Assembly: GCA_019722365.1 (NCBI GenBank)
Contig: JADFUC010000391.1
Span: 1,798,001-1,862,000 of the forward strand
Direction of reading: 5' to 3'
From: Lithospermum erythrorhizon
Taxonomy: Eukaryota; Streptophyta; Magnoliopsida; Boraginales; Boraginaceae
Length of the DNA stretch: 64,000 nt
Positions within the stretch are counted from its first letter, which is position 1. The number at the start of each line of letters is the position of its first letter. Shown here piece by piece: positions 1 through 11,210 of this stretch. The notes beneath the pieces were generated by a model, which was not told the DNA's origin, did no database searches, and worked only from the letters and a program-made list of their open reading frames with translations. The position numbers and the translations under genes were made by a program.

Positions 1-1320
1 ACGTTCGCCCAGAGATCATATTTTAAACTGTTTACTTGTAAAACATACCTTTGGTAAATACAAAATTAGATATATATTACCAGCCGTTCGACCAAAAACC
101 ATATTTGACACGATTCGGCCAGGAGCAATATTTTATTGCTTTTGATCCGGGACCACATTTTCCTCCCGATTCGACTCGGGACCATATTTTCAACCCGTTT
201 CGACCAGGGAACAAATTTTCGGCATGTTTCGACCAGACACACACCATATTTTGGCGATTTACGTCTTGGAACAATATTTTCGCCCCGTTTCGACATGCGA
301 CCTTATTTTCGTCCCATTTCACCCTAAACCATATTTTCTGCCCATTTGGACTCGTGACCATAATTTTGTTTCGACTCGAGATCAAATTTTTGGCCCATTT
401 CGACAAATATGGTACCGGATCGAAGCGAGGCGAGAAAAATATGGTCTCGGTCAAAGCGGTCTAATAAGGTCCGGATCCCAGTCAGTCAGTGTTCGAGGTC
501 GAATCGGTTGAGAAAGAAATATGGTATCGTGCAGAAAATATAGTTTCGGGCGAAAGCGGGAAGAAGAAAATATAGTCGGGTCAAACATGGCGAAAATAGG
601 GTATCGATCCCAGCGTGACAAAAATATGGTGCCGAGGTCAACGGGGCCGAAATAGTCTCGGGTCCAAAATAAGGTTGCTGGTCGAAACTTGGCGAAAATA
701 TTGTTCCGGGTCGAAACGGGCTGAAAATATGGTCCCTACAGGTTGAAAATATACTCCCGAGTAGAAAAGGGATGAAAATGTGGTCCCGGATCGAAACGGG
801 ACGAGAATATGACCCGGGTCGAAGCGGGGCCGAACATGGTCGGGTAGAAGCGTGCGAAATATGGTTCGAGGCGAAATGGGAGAAAGAAATATGATTTTAG
901 GCGGCAGGCGAGAAAATAAGGTCCCGGTCGAAAGGGGGCGAAAATATGGTCTCAAGGCGAAACGGGCCGAAAATATGGTCTCGGGCCATTTGGCGATGGG
1001 GCGAAACGGGTGAAAAATATGGTTATGGGTGGCTTGGCGCCAAAATATGGCAACACATATGACAATATTGAGGACTAAATTACTACGTTGCCTTGGTAGG
1101 GACCAAGCGCACGCGAGTCGCTATATGGACCAGCACCACTTGATCCCCGGCCTACATGAGGGAACAAAAATATGGTTCAAAAAGGGCCAAACATATTTTT
1201 CTAGGGCGAAACGGGTCTCAAATATGATATCGGGTTGAAGCTTGAGTTGAGAAATATGGACTCAGGTCGAAGCAGGGTACGAAATATGGTATTGGTCAAG
1301 CAGGCCAAAAATATGGTAAC
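1..1320. repeat. Degenerate 29-bp satellite with polarity switch
   Basis: Diverged tandem copies of a roughly 29-base unit fill this stretch. The consensus is close to gaaaatatggtcccgggtcg followed by aaacgggc. Well-preserved spacing is seen at 696-810, where successive copies are 29 bases apart and one is shortened to 22. From the left edge to about 404 the unit is present as its reverse complement (gaccatattttc...cgtttcgac). From about 405 onward it runs in the forward direction. Open frames here (for example 51-464 and 638-955) follow from the period and the lack of stops in a diverged repeat, and I do not regard them as genes. The array is cut by the window edge. Confidence 0.85.
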
Positions 1321-1643
1321 AGGGCGAAATGTTATTTGAAAATACCACAAGAATACCATTTTTATATGATTTTGCTATTTCTCAATACCACAATAATATG
1401 ATTTTTATATGATTTTGGTATTGAGAAGTATTACAATAATACCATTTTTATATGATTTTGGTATTTCTCAATAAATCAAGAATACAATTTTTATATGATT
1501 TTGGTATTGAAAAATATCACAAAAATACCATTTTTATATGATTTTGGTATTTCTCAATATCACAAGAATACCATTTTTATATGATTTTGGTATTTCTCAA
1601 TACCACGAGAACACCATTTTTTGTGATTTTGGTATAGAGAAAT
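1321..1643. repeat. 43-bp AT-rich tandem repeat, left part
   Basis: About seven copies of a 43-base unit, close to ccacaagaataccattttta then tatgattttggtatttctcaata. Each unit contains an imperfect inverted repeat (aatacca...tggtatt) around an AT-rich centre. The short link between units appears either as tatttctcaata or as its reverse complement tattgagaaata, so the linker flips between copies. The array continues after the inserted LTR at 1644-2306. Confidence 0.85.
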
Positions 1644-2306
1644 TGTTAGGGTTTTATATTCGAATCTAAACTAGTTCTAAACTAATCGGATGCGAATCTC
1701 AGATACTACGGATTACAAGAAATATAAATAATGAATTACAAGTGTGTACCTTTCTTCTGGAATATTTTAATGGCCGGAGAAGATGCGCTCCATGATACCC
1801 AAAAGAGTATCTCGAAAGAATAGTACACGACAAATTGTCGAACCGCTTCCGTCGTTTTACTAGAATGCTTAAAAGTAGAGAGCAGAAACAGAGGAGGAAG
1901 AAAATCTATTTCTCTACCTAAGGGGAAAGAGCGGCCGAATGGTGGAAAGAAGAAGGAGAAAACTTTATTTCGCCCAAGAGGAAATAAAAGTGGCGCTTGA
2001 AGCATTTATTCCACGTCAACTTGGTCTCTATTTATAGGCACCGAAAGCCTACAATTTAACTTCTAGAACGGATCGACAAGAGCAATATATTAAGTAATAT
2101 TAACCGACTATTACTTTAATATATAGATTACGAGCGGATCCTAGTAAGCCATCATAACCCCTAATGTCGATGCCGGTAAATCCTAAATATTAATTGTCCA
2201 ACAATTAATATATATTGAACTTATAGTATTGAATGTTTAAATTGGTTGATCAATCTAAATTGTTCAACGGGCATTTTATGAGATCTAATATCTCTTAGTT
2301 CCAACA
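1644..2306 (-). mobile_element. Solo LTR, probably Copia type
   Basis: A 663-bp block starts TGTTAGG and ends CCAACA, the usual TG...CA ends with short inverted termini. It is flanked on both sides by the 5-bp direct repeat gaaat (1639-1643 and 2307-2311). That pentamer is part of the surrounding 43-bp satellite unit (gagaaat|accacaag), so the empty site can be reconstructed. Read on the minus strand the LTR begins TGTTGGAACTAAGAG and contains a TATA-like gcctataaatagagacc (about 2023-2042), so its promoter points to the left. No internal domains or second LTR are seen, which fits a solo LTR left by recombination. The Copia assignment rests on the terminal sequence and is an inference. Confidence 0.8.
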
Positions 2307-2790
2307 GAAATACCACAAGAATATCATTTTTATATGATTTTGATAATTTTTACTGATACCCACTTGAAATACCATTTATATGATTTTGGTATTGCTCGAT
2401 AGTCGATACCACAAAATTTTATTTTTATATGATTTTGATATTCTTTCGATACCAAAAGAATACCATTTTTTGTGATTTTGGTATTTCTTAATACCACAAG
2501 AATACCATTTTATATATGATTTTGGTATTTCTGATACACAGAATACCATTTTATATGATTTTTGATATTGAAATACCACAAGAATATCATTTTTATATGA
2601 TTTAGCTATTTACCGATGCAGCAGAATCTCATTTTTGTGATTTTGGTATTGAGAAATACACAAGATATAATTTTATAGCGTTTTGGTGTTTCTCGATACC
2701 ACGAAAAAATACCATGTTTTATATGATTTTGGTGTTTCTCAATACCACAAGAATACCATTTTTATCTGATTTTGATATTGAGAAATAAAT
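2307..2790. repeat. 43-bp AT-rich tandem repeat, right part
   Basis: Continuation of the 43-base array interrupted by the solo LTR. Copies are more diverged than on the left, with small deletions, and both linker orientations are present. The array fades near 2790, where ordinary AT-rich sequence begins. Confidence 0.8.
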
Positions 2791-3268
2791 AAAACTAGTT
2801 ATCGGTGGCATAGTCCAGTCTGTGCGAATTCATATTCAACAATCACTTTTATATTAATTTTTGTTCAATTGAAATAATATCAATTATTAAAATAATATAA
2901 GATAGAAGGGAAGAAAAGGGAAAAATAATAATTGGTGGATAGATTAATAAGTGAAATAAGTGCTTAATGTATAAATATAGCGCATTAGATTATAATTGCA
3001 ACGTCATATAAGAAATTTGAATTTTTTGATTGGAGGAAAAAAAGACGGTTGGTTATAAGAAATTTTTTATTTATAATAGTTAGTGTTTTATGATGTTAGT
3101 GAATGAAAATTGGCCAAGTATTTCGCGATGTCAGGCCAGCTGTCTCTAACATTTGGTAGCAACAGCTCGAGGGCAGAGTAGATATTTCAAAGAAGATATT
3201 GTTTTCTTTTATGAAGAAAATCTCTTGAGATGTGATTTGATTGATGGAAAATGATTTACTTGGGCATC
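2791..3268. other. AT-rich spacer, nothing recognised
   Basis: Unique-looking AT-rich sequence between the satellite and the SINE. I see no gene, RNA or repeat structure in it. Confidence 0.5.
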
Positions 3269-3284
3269 AAGTATGAAGATTCAC

Positions 3285-3385
3285 GTGAGAACATCGAATA
3301 GTCACAGTGGTTAGAGGCCTTCCGAGTAACTTAAGTCGTAGGTTCGGTCTACCGTTGTGAGAGGCGATGGGTGGGGTTTTTTTAA
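3285..3385 (+). mobile_element. tRNA-derived SINE, short copy
   Basis: A 101-bp insertion is flanked by a perfect 16-base direct repeat, aagtatgaagattcac, at 3269-3284 and 3386-3401. It contains a pol III A-box-like cagtggttagaggc and a B-box-like aggttcggtctacc, and ends in ggggttttttt. Spacing and terminal T run suit a tRNA-related plant SINE of the class that ends in oligo-T. The head is short, so it is either a small family or a 5'-truncated copy. Confidence 0.8.
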
Positions 3386-3401
3386 AAGTATGAAGATTCA
3401 C

Positions 3402-4025
3402 ACGTCTATAATAAAGAAGGAAAGAGGACCTAATGCATTGATTGTTTTACAAGATGGAAGTTTTGTTTATGGAAGTTATTTCCATAAACTTGTTTAATAA
3501 CTTATACTATATAAGTCCTCCACATGCGGACTTAGTTCTTCACCGAAACAAGAGAGTATTCTGCATTGTATTTTGTGAAGTGAAAGAACTTTTAAGTGTT
3601 TATTTTTATTTTGTAGAATTTAGATATGCGGAGTGTTCTATAAGCTCTTTTAGATTGTCTATTTGTTGTTAACTTTGTTACAACAATCCTGCTTTAGTGA
3701 TTATCACGTAGTTGACATATATTATGGATAATAGTGTGTAGTAAAGGATAGATGTATTGTGAAATTCGAGGGGGGAGCTTGTGCTAAATATATAGAGATA
3801 GGAGTAGAATAATGCGAAGAAGAATGAAGAGCATTCGTATAAGTCCTTATTTGTAATTCTCGTATCATAGTAGAATCCTTCCTTGGGCAACTTGGCCACA
3901 GACACAATCTTCTGTTGACACCGGGCGAGTTACCGTATTTGTTGCATTTTTACTTTCAGTTCAGTTTTTACTTTAATTCACTTAGGTCGAGTCTGTCATG
4001 ATGTACTAATAATTGGTTGTCCATA
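3402..4025. other. Spacer before the inverted-repeat elements
   Basis: AT-rich sequence with short frames of 60-76 codons on both strands (3442-3672 plus, 3678-3905 minus). None resembles a known family and I do not call them genes. The 9-mer ctaataatt at 4006-4014 recurs at 11202-11210. Confidence 0.4.
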
Positions 4026-4319
4026 GGGCACCAATATACACACACCAAAACAGTAAAAATGAGACATGAAATTCTTGTTTGCCGCACAATAAACAGCAAA
4101 CACGCACAAAGGACTTGTAGCAAAACAAGCGAATTATTTTGTGCTTATAAGATATGATCAATTTTTTATATATAATTTGACAACAAATGAATTTGTTAGT
4201 AAGAAAACAAAAGCGAGTTTAATGCAACCTATTCCGACAAACCGTTTACTTTTATGTTTATAAGTAAACTATCAAGATAATTCGGTTGTAAGCTAGGAAT
4301 CATTCTATTAACTTGTTTG

Positions 4320-4735
4320 TTTTCATATAAACACATTTTTATAAAAATGAATTAAATAACTAATTATATTTTAAGAAAATGTAAATTAATTACATAAGAA
4401 TGAATTTACAAATTAATTACATAAAAACGAATTAAATAATTAATTATATAAGAGTGAATTAAATAATTAATTACACAAGAATGAATTAAATAATTAATTA
4501 CATAGAAATGAATTAAATAATTAATTACATAAAAATGCATTAAATAATTAATTACATAATAATGAATTAAATAATTTATTACATAAGAATGAATTAAATA
4601 GTTTATTACATAAGAATGAAATAAATAACTAATTACATAAGAATGAATTAAATGATTAATTATATAAGAATGAATTAAATAATTAATTACATAAGAAGAA
4701 ATTAAATAATTAATTACTTAATAATGAATTAAATA
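4320..4735. repeat. 27-bp AT-rich tandem array
   Basis: About 15 copies of a 27-base unit close to gaattaaataattaattac plus ataagaat. Many successive copies keep exact 27-base spacing (for example 4450-4560). The reverse complement of the same unit appears two to three times at 10752-10895, inside element B, which ties the two elements together. Confidence 0.85.
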
Positions 4736-4930
4736 ATGATGAAAATGGCTAAAATGCGTTGCTCCGGCATGTAGCTTGATATCTACAGCGGCGTGGTTAA
4801 ATGCAGATAGTAATGCGTTGAATAAGTTGATTCTATCTTTATATTGAATTTCCAAACATTGAGCTGAAGCATATCGTCCATTTTTCCAATACAATGTTAT
4901 CAGAGGGATAGGATGATCAATGTTGATCAT
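4718..4930 (-). CDS. Small unknown frame inside element A
   Basis: A 70-codon frame with an ATG start (4930) and a TAA stop. I do not recognise the protein. Composition is less AT-biased than the surrounding DNA and looks protein-like (mixed hydrophobic and charged residues, several His near the C-terminus). Its last codons run into the 27-bp array. It lies 167 bases downstream of the other minus-strand frame in the same element, so the two could be exons of one transcript or parts of a captured host gene. No good splice pair joins them by eye. Confidence 0.3.
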   Translation of the reverse strand: MINIDHPIPLITLYWKNGRYASAQCLEIQYKDRINLFNALLSAFNHAAVDIKLHAGATHFSHFHHYLIHY

Positions 4931-5097
4931 GTGTAGCTACAATTAAAATTTGACAAATTGGTACTCTGATATATAGCAAGTGATTCGTAATTTAGAGATA
5001 TATGATATACAGTATAAATGATTCCATTCATGTACATTCCCTAAAACCAAATTACATCGGCGGTCCACTTTTTTATCGAAGATAGTTGGAAGGCAGG

Positions 5098-5313
5098 TTA
5101 ATCTGCCGCGTTAATGCTTGTCTCAAATACGACATTGTATGTAGTAGCCACGACGTGTCCATATTCGGGCAATGTCGTCCGTTTTATCTCACGGGGCCGG
5201 GCAGGAGTGAGATATTTTGAGAACAAGGTCATCAAACGAGCCCCTAAGATCCGCTCGTAAAGTTGTGGTCGTTGAAATAGATCGGCAAGAAGATCGTTTC
5301 TAACCACATTCAT
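5098..5313 (-). CDS. Small unknown frame inside element A
   Basis: A 71-codon frame with an ATG start at 5313 and a TAA stop. It lies in a locally GC-richer patch (about 5090-5320) that contrasts with the AT-rich element around it, which is what a captured coding fragment would look like. I do not recognise the product; no catalytic motif, signal peptide or membrane segment is apparent. It could equally be an element-specific protein. Confidence 0.35.
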   Translation of the reverse strand: MNVVRNDLLADLFQRPQLYERILGARLMTLFSKYLTPARPREIKRTTLPEYGHVVATTYNVVFETSINAAD

Positions 5314-6673
5314 TCATCGACATTCCGTTAAATAAATCGATAGTAAAAGATTTTTCATGGTTGTTTTATAATAAGCGAATTTATCTAATGTTTATTAGAC
5401 AACAAGCATGGAAAATATATGTTATAGATGAAGTATGGAAGAAAAGTGAGAACCCAACTAGCATGGAAATGAAAATTATATGTTATAAATGTATTAGTTG
5501 AGATTATATGTATTAATTGATATAGTTATTTTTCAATTATGAATTGAGATTATGTGTTAAATATTATTAAATTTTCTAGATTATGTGTATTAATTGAGAT
5601 AGTTAATTGTCAAATTATTGTTAATATTTATTAAATTGTTAATCTTTCTCAAATTGTACTCAAGAATTCGTTTCTTCTCCATCTTATCTCAATTTTTGTT
5701 CGTTTGGGATCAATATATATTATTGTTGAAATTCGAGCTATGATTGTTATAATACTAGCAAATTCAAGGCATGGTTGTTAGAAAACAAGCGAATTAATGC
5801 CATGATAGGTAGAGAACAAGCGAATTAATTCCATGATAGTTAGAAAACAAACGAATTCATGCCATGATAGTTAGAAAACAAGCGAATACATTTCTTGTTG
5901 TTAATAAATAAACTTTTTCTTTGTGTTTTATTTCAAAAGTAAACGAATATGTATCATGATTCTTAGGAAAATTGGTTTCTTTAATGTCCGATAAATTTCA
6001 GTATTGTTCAAAAAATGTGTTAATATTTCTCCAATTATATTAATTGGTATTTAAATATGATGAAATTATTCCAAATTATTGTTGTAATAAGATATTAGCT
6101 GTTTCAATTTTATGTTAATTTTCACGCATATCGAAGTCTAACAAACGAATTCGATTATGTGCTAATTTCGTAGAATCTTCTTAAATTAATTGATGTTAAA
6201 TATTATGAAATTATAAAAATCATGTTAGACGTACAAGTAAGTAATAATGTCATGTTTATTGTGAAAATAACGAATTTTCTAACTAAATTATCCTTAGCAA
6301 TTATGACAAAATTTCTTTTATGCTTTAATTATTTCAAGCACATCGATGTAAAACTAACGAATTCTTTTTGTGTTTATAAGCAAGTAAGCTCTTCCTTTCC
6401 ATGTTTATAATGAAACAAACGAGTTTACTCCATGTTTATTAGGAAAGTAGCAAACAAGTTTTATGATTGTTTTATATTAAGCAATTTATCTTTTTGTTTG
6501 TTTGTTTATAAGCGAATTCGCTTGTTTGTCTGTCGTAGGCATAATTAAACATTTCTATATAAACACTGAAGAATACTTTCTTTGTTTGTTATGACGTGGG
6601 CGTATTAAATCGGCGCTAAAACGATAATTCATGGCGCCGTTTTCTTGTTTTGGTGTTTGTATCTGACCTGTCA

Positions 6674-8344
6674 GTAGTAGGCGATTATACTTTTTATATG
6701 CTTGTTGTCAAGAGGTGTTAACTTATTCTTCAAAATTTTGAGAAGATGAGCTTGGCTTTTAGTAGTTACAATTCTTAAACTTCGCATTATAATAATAAAA
6801 TAATAATATGGGTAGATAACACAACACAATATGAATCTGAGTTGTAAGAGCAAATCAAGGGGTATGTAAAAGCTTTTCCAAATAAGGTAGCACCAATGAA
6901 GTTATCATCTTTAACTGAGAAATGAATTTGAAACTGTATGAGCACAATAAATGTGAAACGATTCATGCACTACAGATTTTCTCCGGCGCCGCCTCCTTTT
7001 ATCATCGCCACCACCAGATCTCCATAACTGCAACATCATCTTTGATCTCCACCCCATCAACTCACTAGATCTGCTCGACTTCTGAATTTAGGTTGAATTT
7101 TGGTATGTTGTTGCGATTCTATGGGTTTGGTTAGACACGGTATGTTGCACGATTTTCAGGTTTATTTTCTGTTTTTTTGTGGTTTGGATCCCGAGATGTG
7201 GCGGCGGTTTTTTAGTGGGTGGGGAGGTTAGGTTGGAAGGTTTAGTAGAGGTTTAGTAGAGTAATTAGGAGGGATAGCCGGTAGTGCATTTCTTAAAATT
7301 TGAAAATTATATTTTATTATTAAAAATAAAAATTTTATTATTCGTTTATTAAAAATTAATTTATTCGTTTAGCAATTTTTGTATATTTTTTATTTACGTT
7401 TATAATATTAATTGGTTTGCGCTCTGTAAAAATTTAGGAGTTAAGATTAAATTTGAAACCAGCAATTGCTCAGAGACATCATTTTTCGAACTGTCCAGAT
7501 TTTAAGGGAGCATGCTTTCTTTAGAGGCCTTCAAAATTAAAGGCGAAGTAGAACGCGCTAACTTTTAGGATCTCGACAAAAATTGTATCGACTTCTTTGA
7601 GAGCGCCATTATTTTTCAAACCAACATAATCATGCCGTACAGAGTGTAATAACATGTACACAATCCTATAAACCCAATAAAAAGATCACTTTTATGCACT
7701 CCCGTGATGTTGTTTCGAGATAACACATAGCAGAGGCTGCGGTAAATGCTTTTCGTCTGGACTTGTTCGATTATATGTTTTTCGGCAGTGGTGGTAGGAG
7801 TAGAGAGCGTGTAGTAGGGGTGGGGTAGGGGTAGGATGGGATATGTCAAAACAAAAGTGATATTTGGTGAAAGTTTAGGGAGGAAGAGGGAGGGTAGAGG
7901 TATGATAAAGTGTGTGAAAGAAGAAAATGGTGGAGGTTTGTGCTGGAATTGATTATGGTGCCCTATCTTGTCGCGTGCGTTTACATGTGTTATCTGAACT
8001 ATCATTTTGATTTAGAGAAATTTTGGTCTCTGAGAGTTTTTTATCGTTTTAGGGGTAGTCCACAGTCTACTATCTTGTCGATTTTGCACAAAGTACTATT
8101 TTTGCCCAGCAAACTAAAGTATAAAGTGCGTTTTACGTAATTAAAAATAGAGCCGCCTTTTTTCTTTAACACCCTTTTCCCATAATAAACTTTGAGCAAC
8201 TTTGATTACTCTTAACCACCTCATCATATAACCATAATTAATAAATGTTATCCCACTTAACTATAATAAATTAAAAAAACTACTACGTAAATTATTTGAT
8301 AATAATAAAAACATTACTCTTTCAATTTATACTATGGCTATCGA
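6674..8344. other. Spacer between the two TIR elements
   Basis: No convincing gene. A C/T-rich stretch at 6970-7080 resembles a plant 5' leader but no frame follows. A G-rich block at 7780-7920 (repeated ggggtagg-like words) is a direct relative of 11805-11970. The 95-bp piece at 7997-8095 is an inverted copy of a repeat also found at 12022-12112 and 12241-12334. Confidence 0.45.
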
Positions 8345-9845
8345 TGCTTGACATTATACACACGCCAAAGCAGGTAAAATGAGCGATTATTGAAGTACTA
8401 TTTTACCCCAGAACAAGGATCATGTTTGTTAAGAAATAGGCGAATTTGTCCGGGTTAGTTGAAGCAAGCTGAATTATGCACTTGTTAGTTTCATAACAAT
8501 GGTGCTTGTTACAAAATAAACATGGCTCAAATGGGAGCGATTTAAGCCATTTTTCCATCTGTTATACAAAGTTAAATATATAATATTTTCGTACATGTTC
8601 GTAAATACAGTCAGTTAAGCTACATAGCAAATCGGTGGCGAAATTCACCCTTGACTTCCAGTATGTAGAAATTCTTCTTTCTCAACAAAACCGGGTAAAT
8701 TACCATATTTCATATGTCATAATTTCATAATGTTACCATTTTTACCATAATTTACTATTTTTGACCGTAGTTTACCATATTTCATAATTTCATCAAATTT
8801 TTATAATTATGCGCTATGTCGTTATTTCTGATTTCATAATCTGGAAATTAACATATTTTATAATAATTTCATAATTTTATAATTTCATAATTTATAATTT
8901 CATATTTCATATTTCATAATTTAAAATTTTTATAATTTCATATATAATAATTTCTTAATTTCATAATATTTCATAATTTTTATAATTTCATCATTTCATA
9001 TTTCATAATAATTTTCACCAATTTCACTGTATTTCTTATTTGTTATTTTTAATCATAATTTAGTAAATATATTTCATAATTTACTTGATGTCAATAATTT
9101 GCTAATATAAAATTCATAAATTGATACTATTCAATACACAATTCATTACATTTGATTCAATTTAATACCACAATTCTTCATTTTGATTCATTTGTCTGCA
9201 ATTCATTCTCATTACACTTTAATAAATCTTGATTTAATGTCTTTATGGCCATTTGCTTGAATTGACATTTGTAACAAACCATAAAATAATTAAATTTTGT
9301 CATGAAGCTTGAACTTAAATGATCAATTCGCTTGTTACATATTAACCATGATTTTATTTCGATTGTTACTTAACAAAAAGTAAGTAATTACATAACAATA
9401 AATCTTAAGAAACATAATATGATTCGAAATTATTTTAAAATATGATTCGAAATTATTAATAAATCTTAACAAACAACCATAATTTTAAATACACAAAACA
9501 TAATATGATTAAATTGAATACACAATTATAATACACAAATAAGTATGCTAATACGATTCATAATCTTAAGAAACGGTTTCATAACATAATACACACTTGT
9601 CGTAATAATTCGTACCCGATTTCATAATAAGTACACAATTCATATTTAAAACAAATTCATTTATAATATAAACAAATGATTAAATTTATTTTACTTACTT
9701 GTTTATTGAATTGTTAATTACTTTGATGAACACAAAATTTGAGTTGAAAGCTTCTAACAAATCACTTGGAAATTTAGTGAAATGATTTGTCAAAATGGTG
9801 AATTAGGTTGTTAGTAATTTAAGCTTTAGGAAAATTCGTTTGTAT

Positions 9846-10178
9846 ATGGCATACCGATGCCGTCCGGTGTTTATCGATAAAACCAAGTGCAAATTCGATT
9901 GTTATACAATAAACGTGTGCAATTTGGTTTTGGGCGATATATATAAAAAAGCAGGTGTAAAGTGGAGTCGGTGTTGTCACATCGGACGGTTTCGAGGCGG
10001 TGTGGTGTGTTGTCGAATCCGTCGATTAGGTTGTTGTGCAACAGCAATTATTTCTCCCATGGTTGTTGAGCATCGGCGAATTATCATTAGCAGTAACAAG
10101 CGACCGGTTGTTTATTCTTTGTTCGGTAAGGCAAATTTTTTTCATTCTTGTTTAATCACTGTTATATTTAGTTGTTAG
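9846..10178 (+). CDS. Unknown frame in the interior of element B
   Basis: An ATG-initiated frame of 110 codons in a locally GC-richer patch (9840-10110). It is rich in Cys and Arg, has no recognisable domain, and its last 30 codons drift into AT-rich DNA. It may be a captured gene fragment or chance. I see no promoter or splice sites that would settle it. Confidence 0.2.
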   Translation: MAYRCRPVFIDKTKCKFDCYTINVCNLVLGDIYKKAGVKWSRCCHIGRFRGGVVCCRIRRLGCCATAIISPMVVEHRRIIISSNKRPVVYSLFGKANFFHSCLITVIFSC

Positions 10179-10739
10179 TTGAACTAGTGACACGGAATAA
10201 ATTTGGTACTTTATTGCATTTAGTATATAATCATGTTGACACATATTCAAATCGTTAAAATGTTCAATTTACAGTAGGTAATCAATTTTAATTGTCGATT
10301 GACTGAATTATTAATTTAGTGTCAACATTCAAAATGACCAAAATTCGAACGTGTTAATACACAATTTATTACAATTTCATAATCTTAATAATTTCATATT
10401 CTTTGATAAACAATTTATTACAATTTCATAATCTCGATAATTTAATATTAAATAATTATGACATTCCAAAATTCTAAATAGTAGAAACTTGGCGGTAACT
10501 ATCGATTTGTTAAAACAATTTCATAATAAATGACACAATTCATAGTAAATGTTAGAAACAATTTCATAATAAATTACACAATTCATAGTAAATGTTAACA
10601 AACAATTTCATATAAGCTTTGTTGGTACTTTATAGTCATGTCAGCGAATTCACGAGTAGCGATCGTGTGCAATTTTCGCGAGACTAGCATTAGAAGCTTT
10701 GTTTTTGTGCGGCATGAAAAAGCAATAATGAGATTAGTT

Positions 10740-10900
10740 TTCTTCTTATGGAATTACTATTTAATTCATTCTTATGTATTCATTATTTATTTCATTTTTG
10801 TAATTAGTTATTTATTTTTCAAATTCGTGTCTTAGATATATTTAATTCATTCTTATGTAATATATTTAATTCATTCTTATGTAATAAATTATTTAATATT
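10740..10900. repeat. Inverted remnant of the 27-bp array
   Basis: Two to three copies of atttaattcattcttatgta, the reverse complement of the 27-bp unit at 4320-4735. Inside element B it occupies the side opposite to the array in element A. Confidence 0.7.
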
Positions 10901-11210
10901 TGTTATATTTAATTATAACAAGCTATGCAATACTTTCGTTATCAAACAAACACATAAAAAATTCGCTTGATCAAGTAATAAGCATAAATATGAATTGACG
11001 TAATATGACAAACAAAATTAATTGCGTACTGGTTAACCCAAACAAGCAATTAAACGTTTTTATCTAATAAGAATGCGAATTCGACATTTGTAGTTTAAGC
11101 AACCAGGTTAATTAAACATATGTTTATAAGCATAGTTATTTATGTGCATAAGAACCAAAATAGATTTCACTTTCTTGTTTGGTGTGTGTATAGTGTTGCC
11201 CCTAATAATT

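Larger units (their letters stand above)
4026..6673. mobile_element. Long-TIR DNA element A (MULE-like)
   Basis: The left end begins gggcaccaatatacacacac followed by caaaacagtaaaaatgag. The right end is an inverted match (cttgttttggtgtttgtatc, about 6643-6663). Subterminal sequence is also shared in inverted form, with repeated aacaagcgaatt and cataattaaaca motifs. The interior holds a 27-bp array (4320-4735) and two minus-strand reading frames with balanced codon use. Long inverted termini and captured-looking interior suggest a Mutator-like or foldback element without a recognisable transposase. Exact ends are approximate, especially on the right. Confidence 0.55.
8345..11201. mobile_element. 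Long-TIR DNA element B, relative of element A
   Basis: The left end (ttatacacacgccaaagcag, near 8353) and the right end (cttgtttggtgtgtgtatag, 11174-11193) are inverted relatives of each other and of the termini of element A. Subterminal motifs (gcgaatt, ttaattaaaca) recur. The interior contains a long tataatttcata-rich stretch (8700-9050, repeated again at 10350-10620) and a reverse-complement patch of the 27-bp array of element A. The right end is followed by ctaataatt (11202-11210), which also precedes element A. No transposase is recognised. Confidence 0.55.

Noticed and set aside
51..955. Several open frames of 63-137 codons in the first kilobase
   Set aside because: They lie on all frames and both strands of the 29-bp satellite and simply translate the repeat.
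1736..2005. 89-codon minus-strand frame
   Set aside because: It lies wholly inside the solo LTR and resembles no protein family.
4320..4735. CRISPR-like regular spacing
   Set aside because: A contiguous 27-bp tandem array without variable spacers, in plant nuclear DNA.
10638..10835. 65-codon plus-strand frame
   Set aside because: Mostly hydrophobic residues from an AT-rich stretch overlapping the inverted 27-bp repeat.
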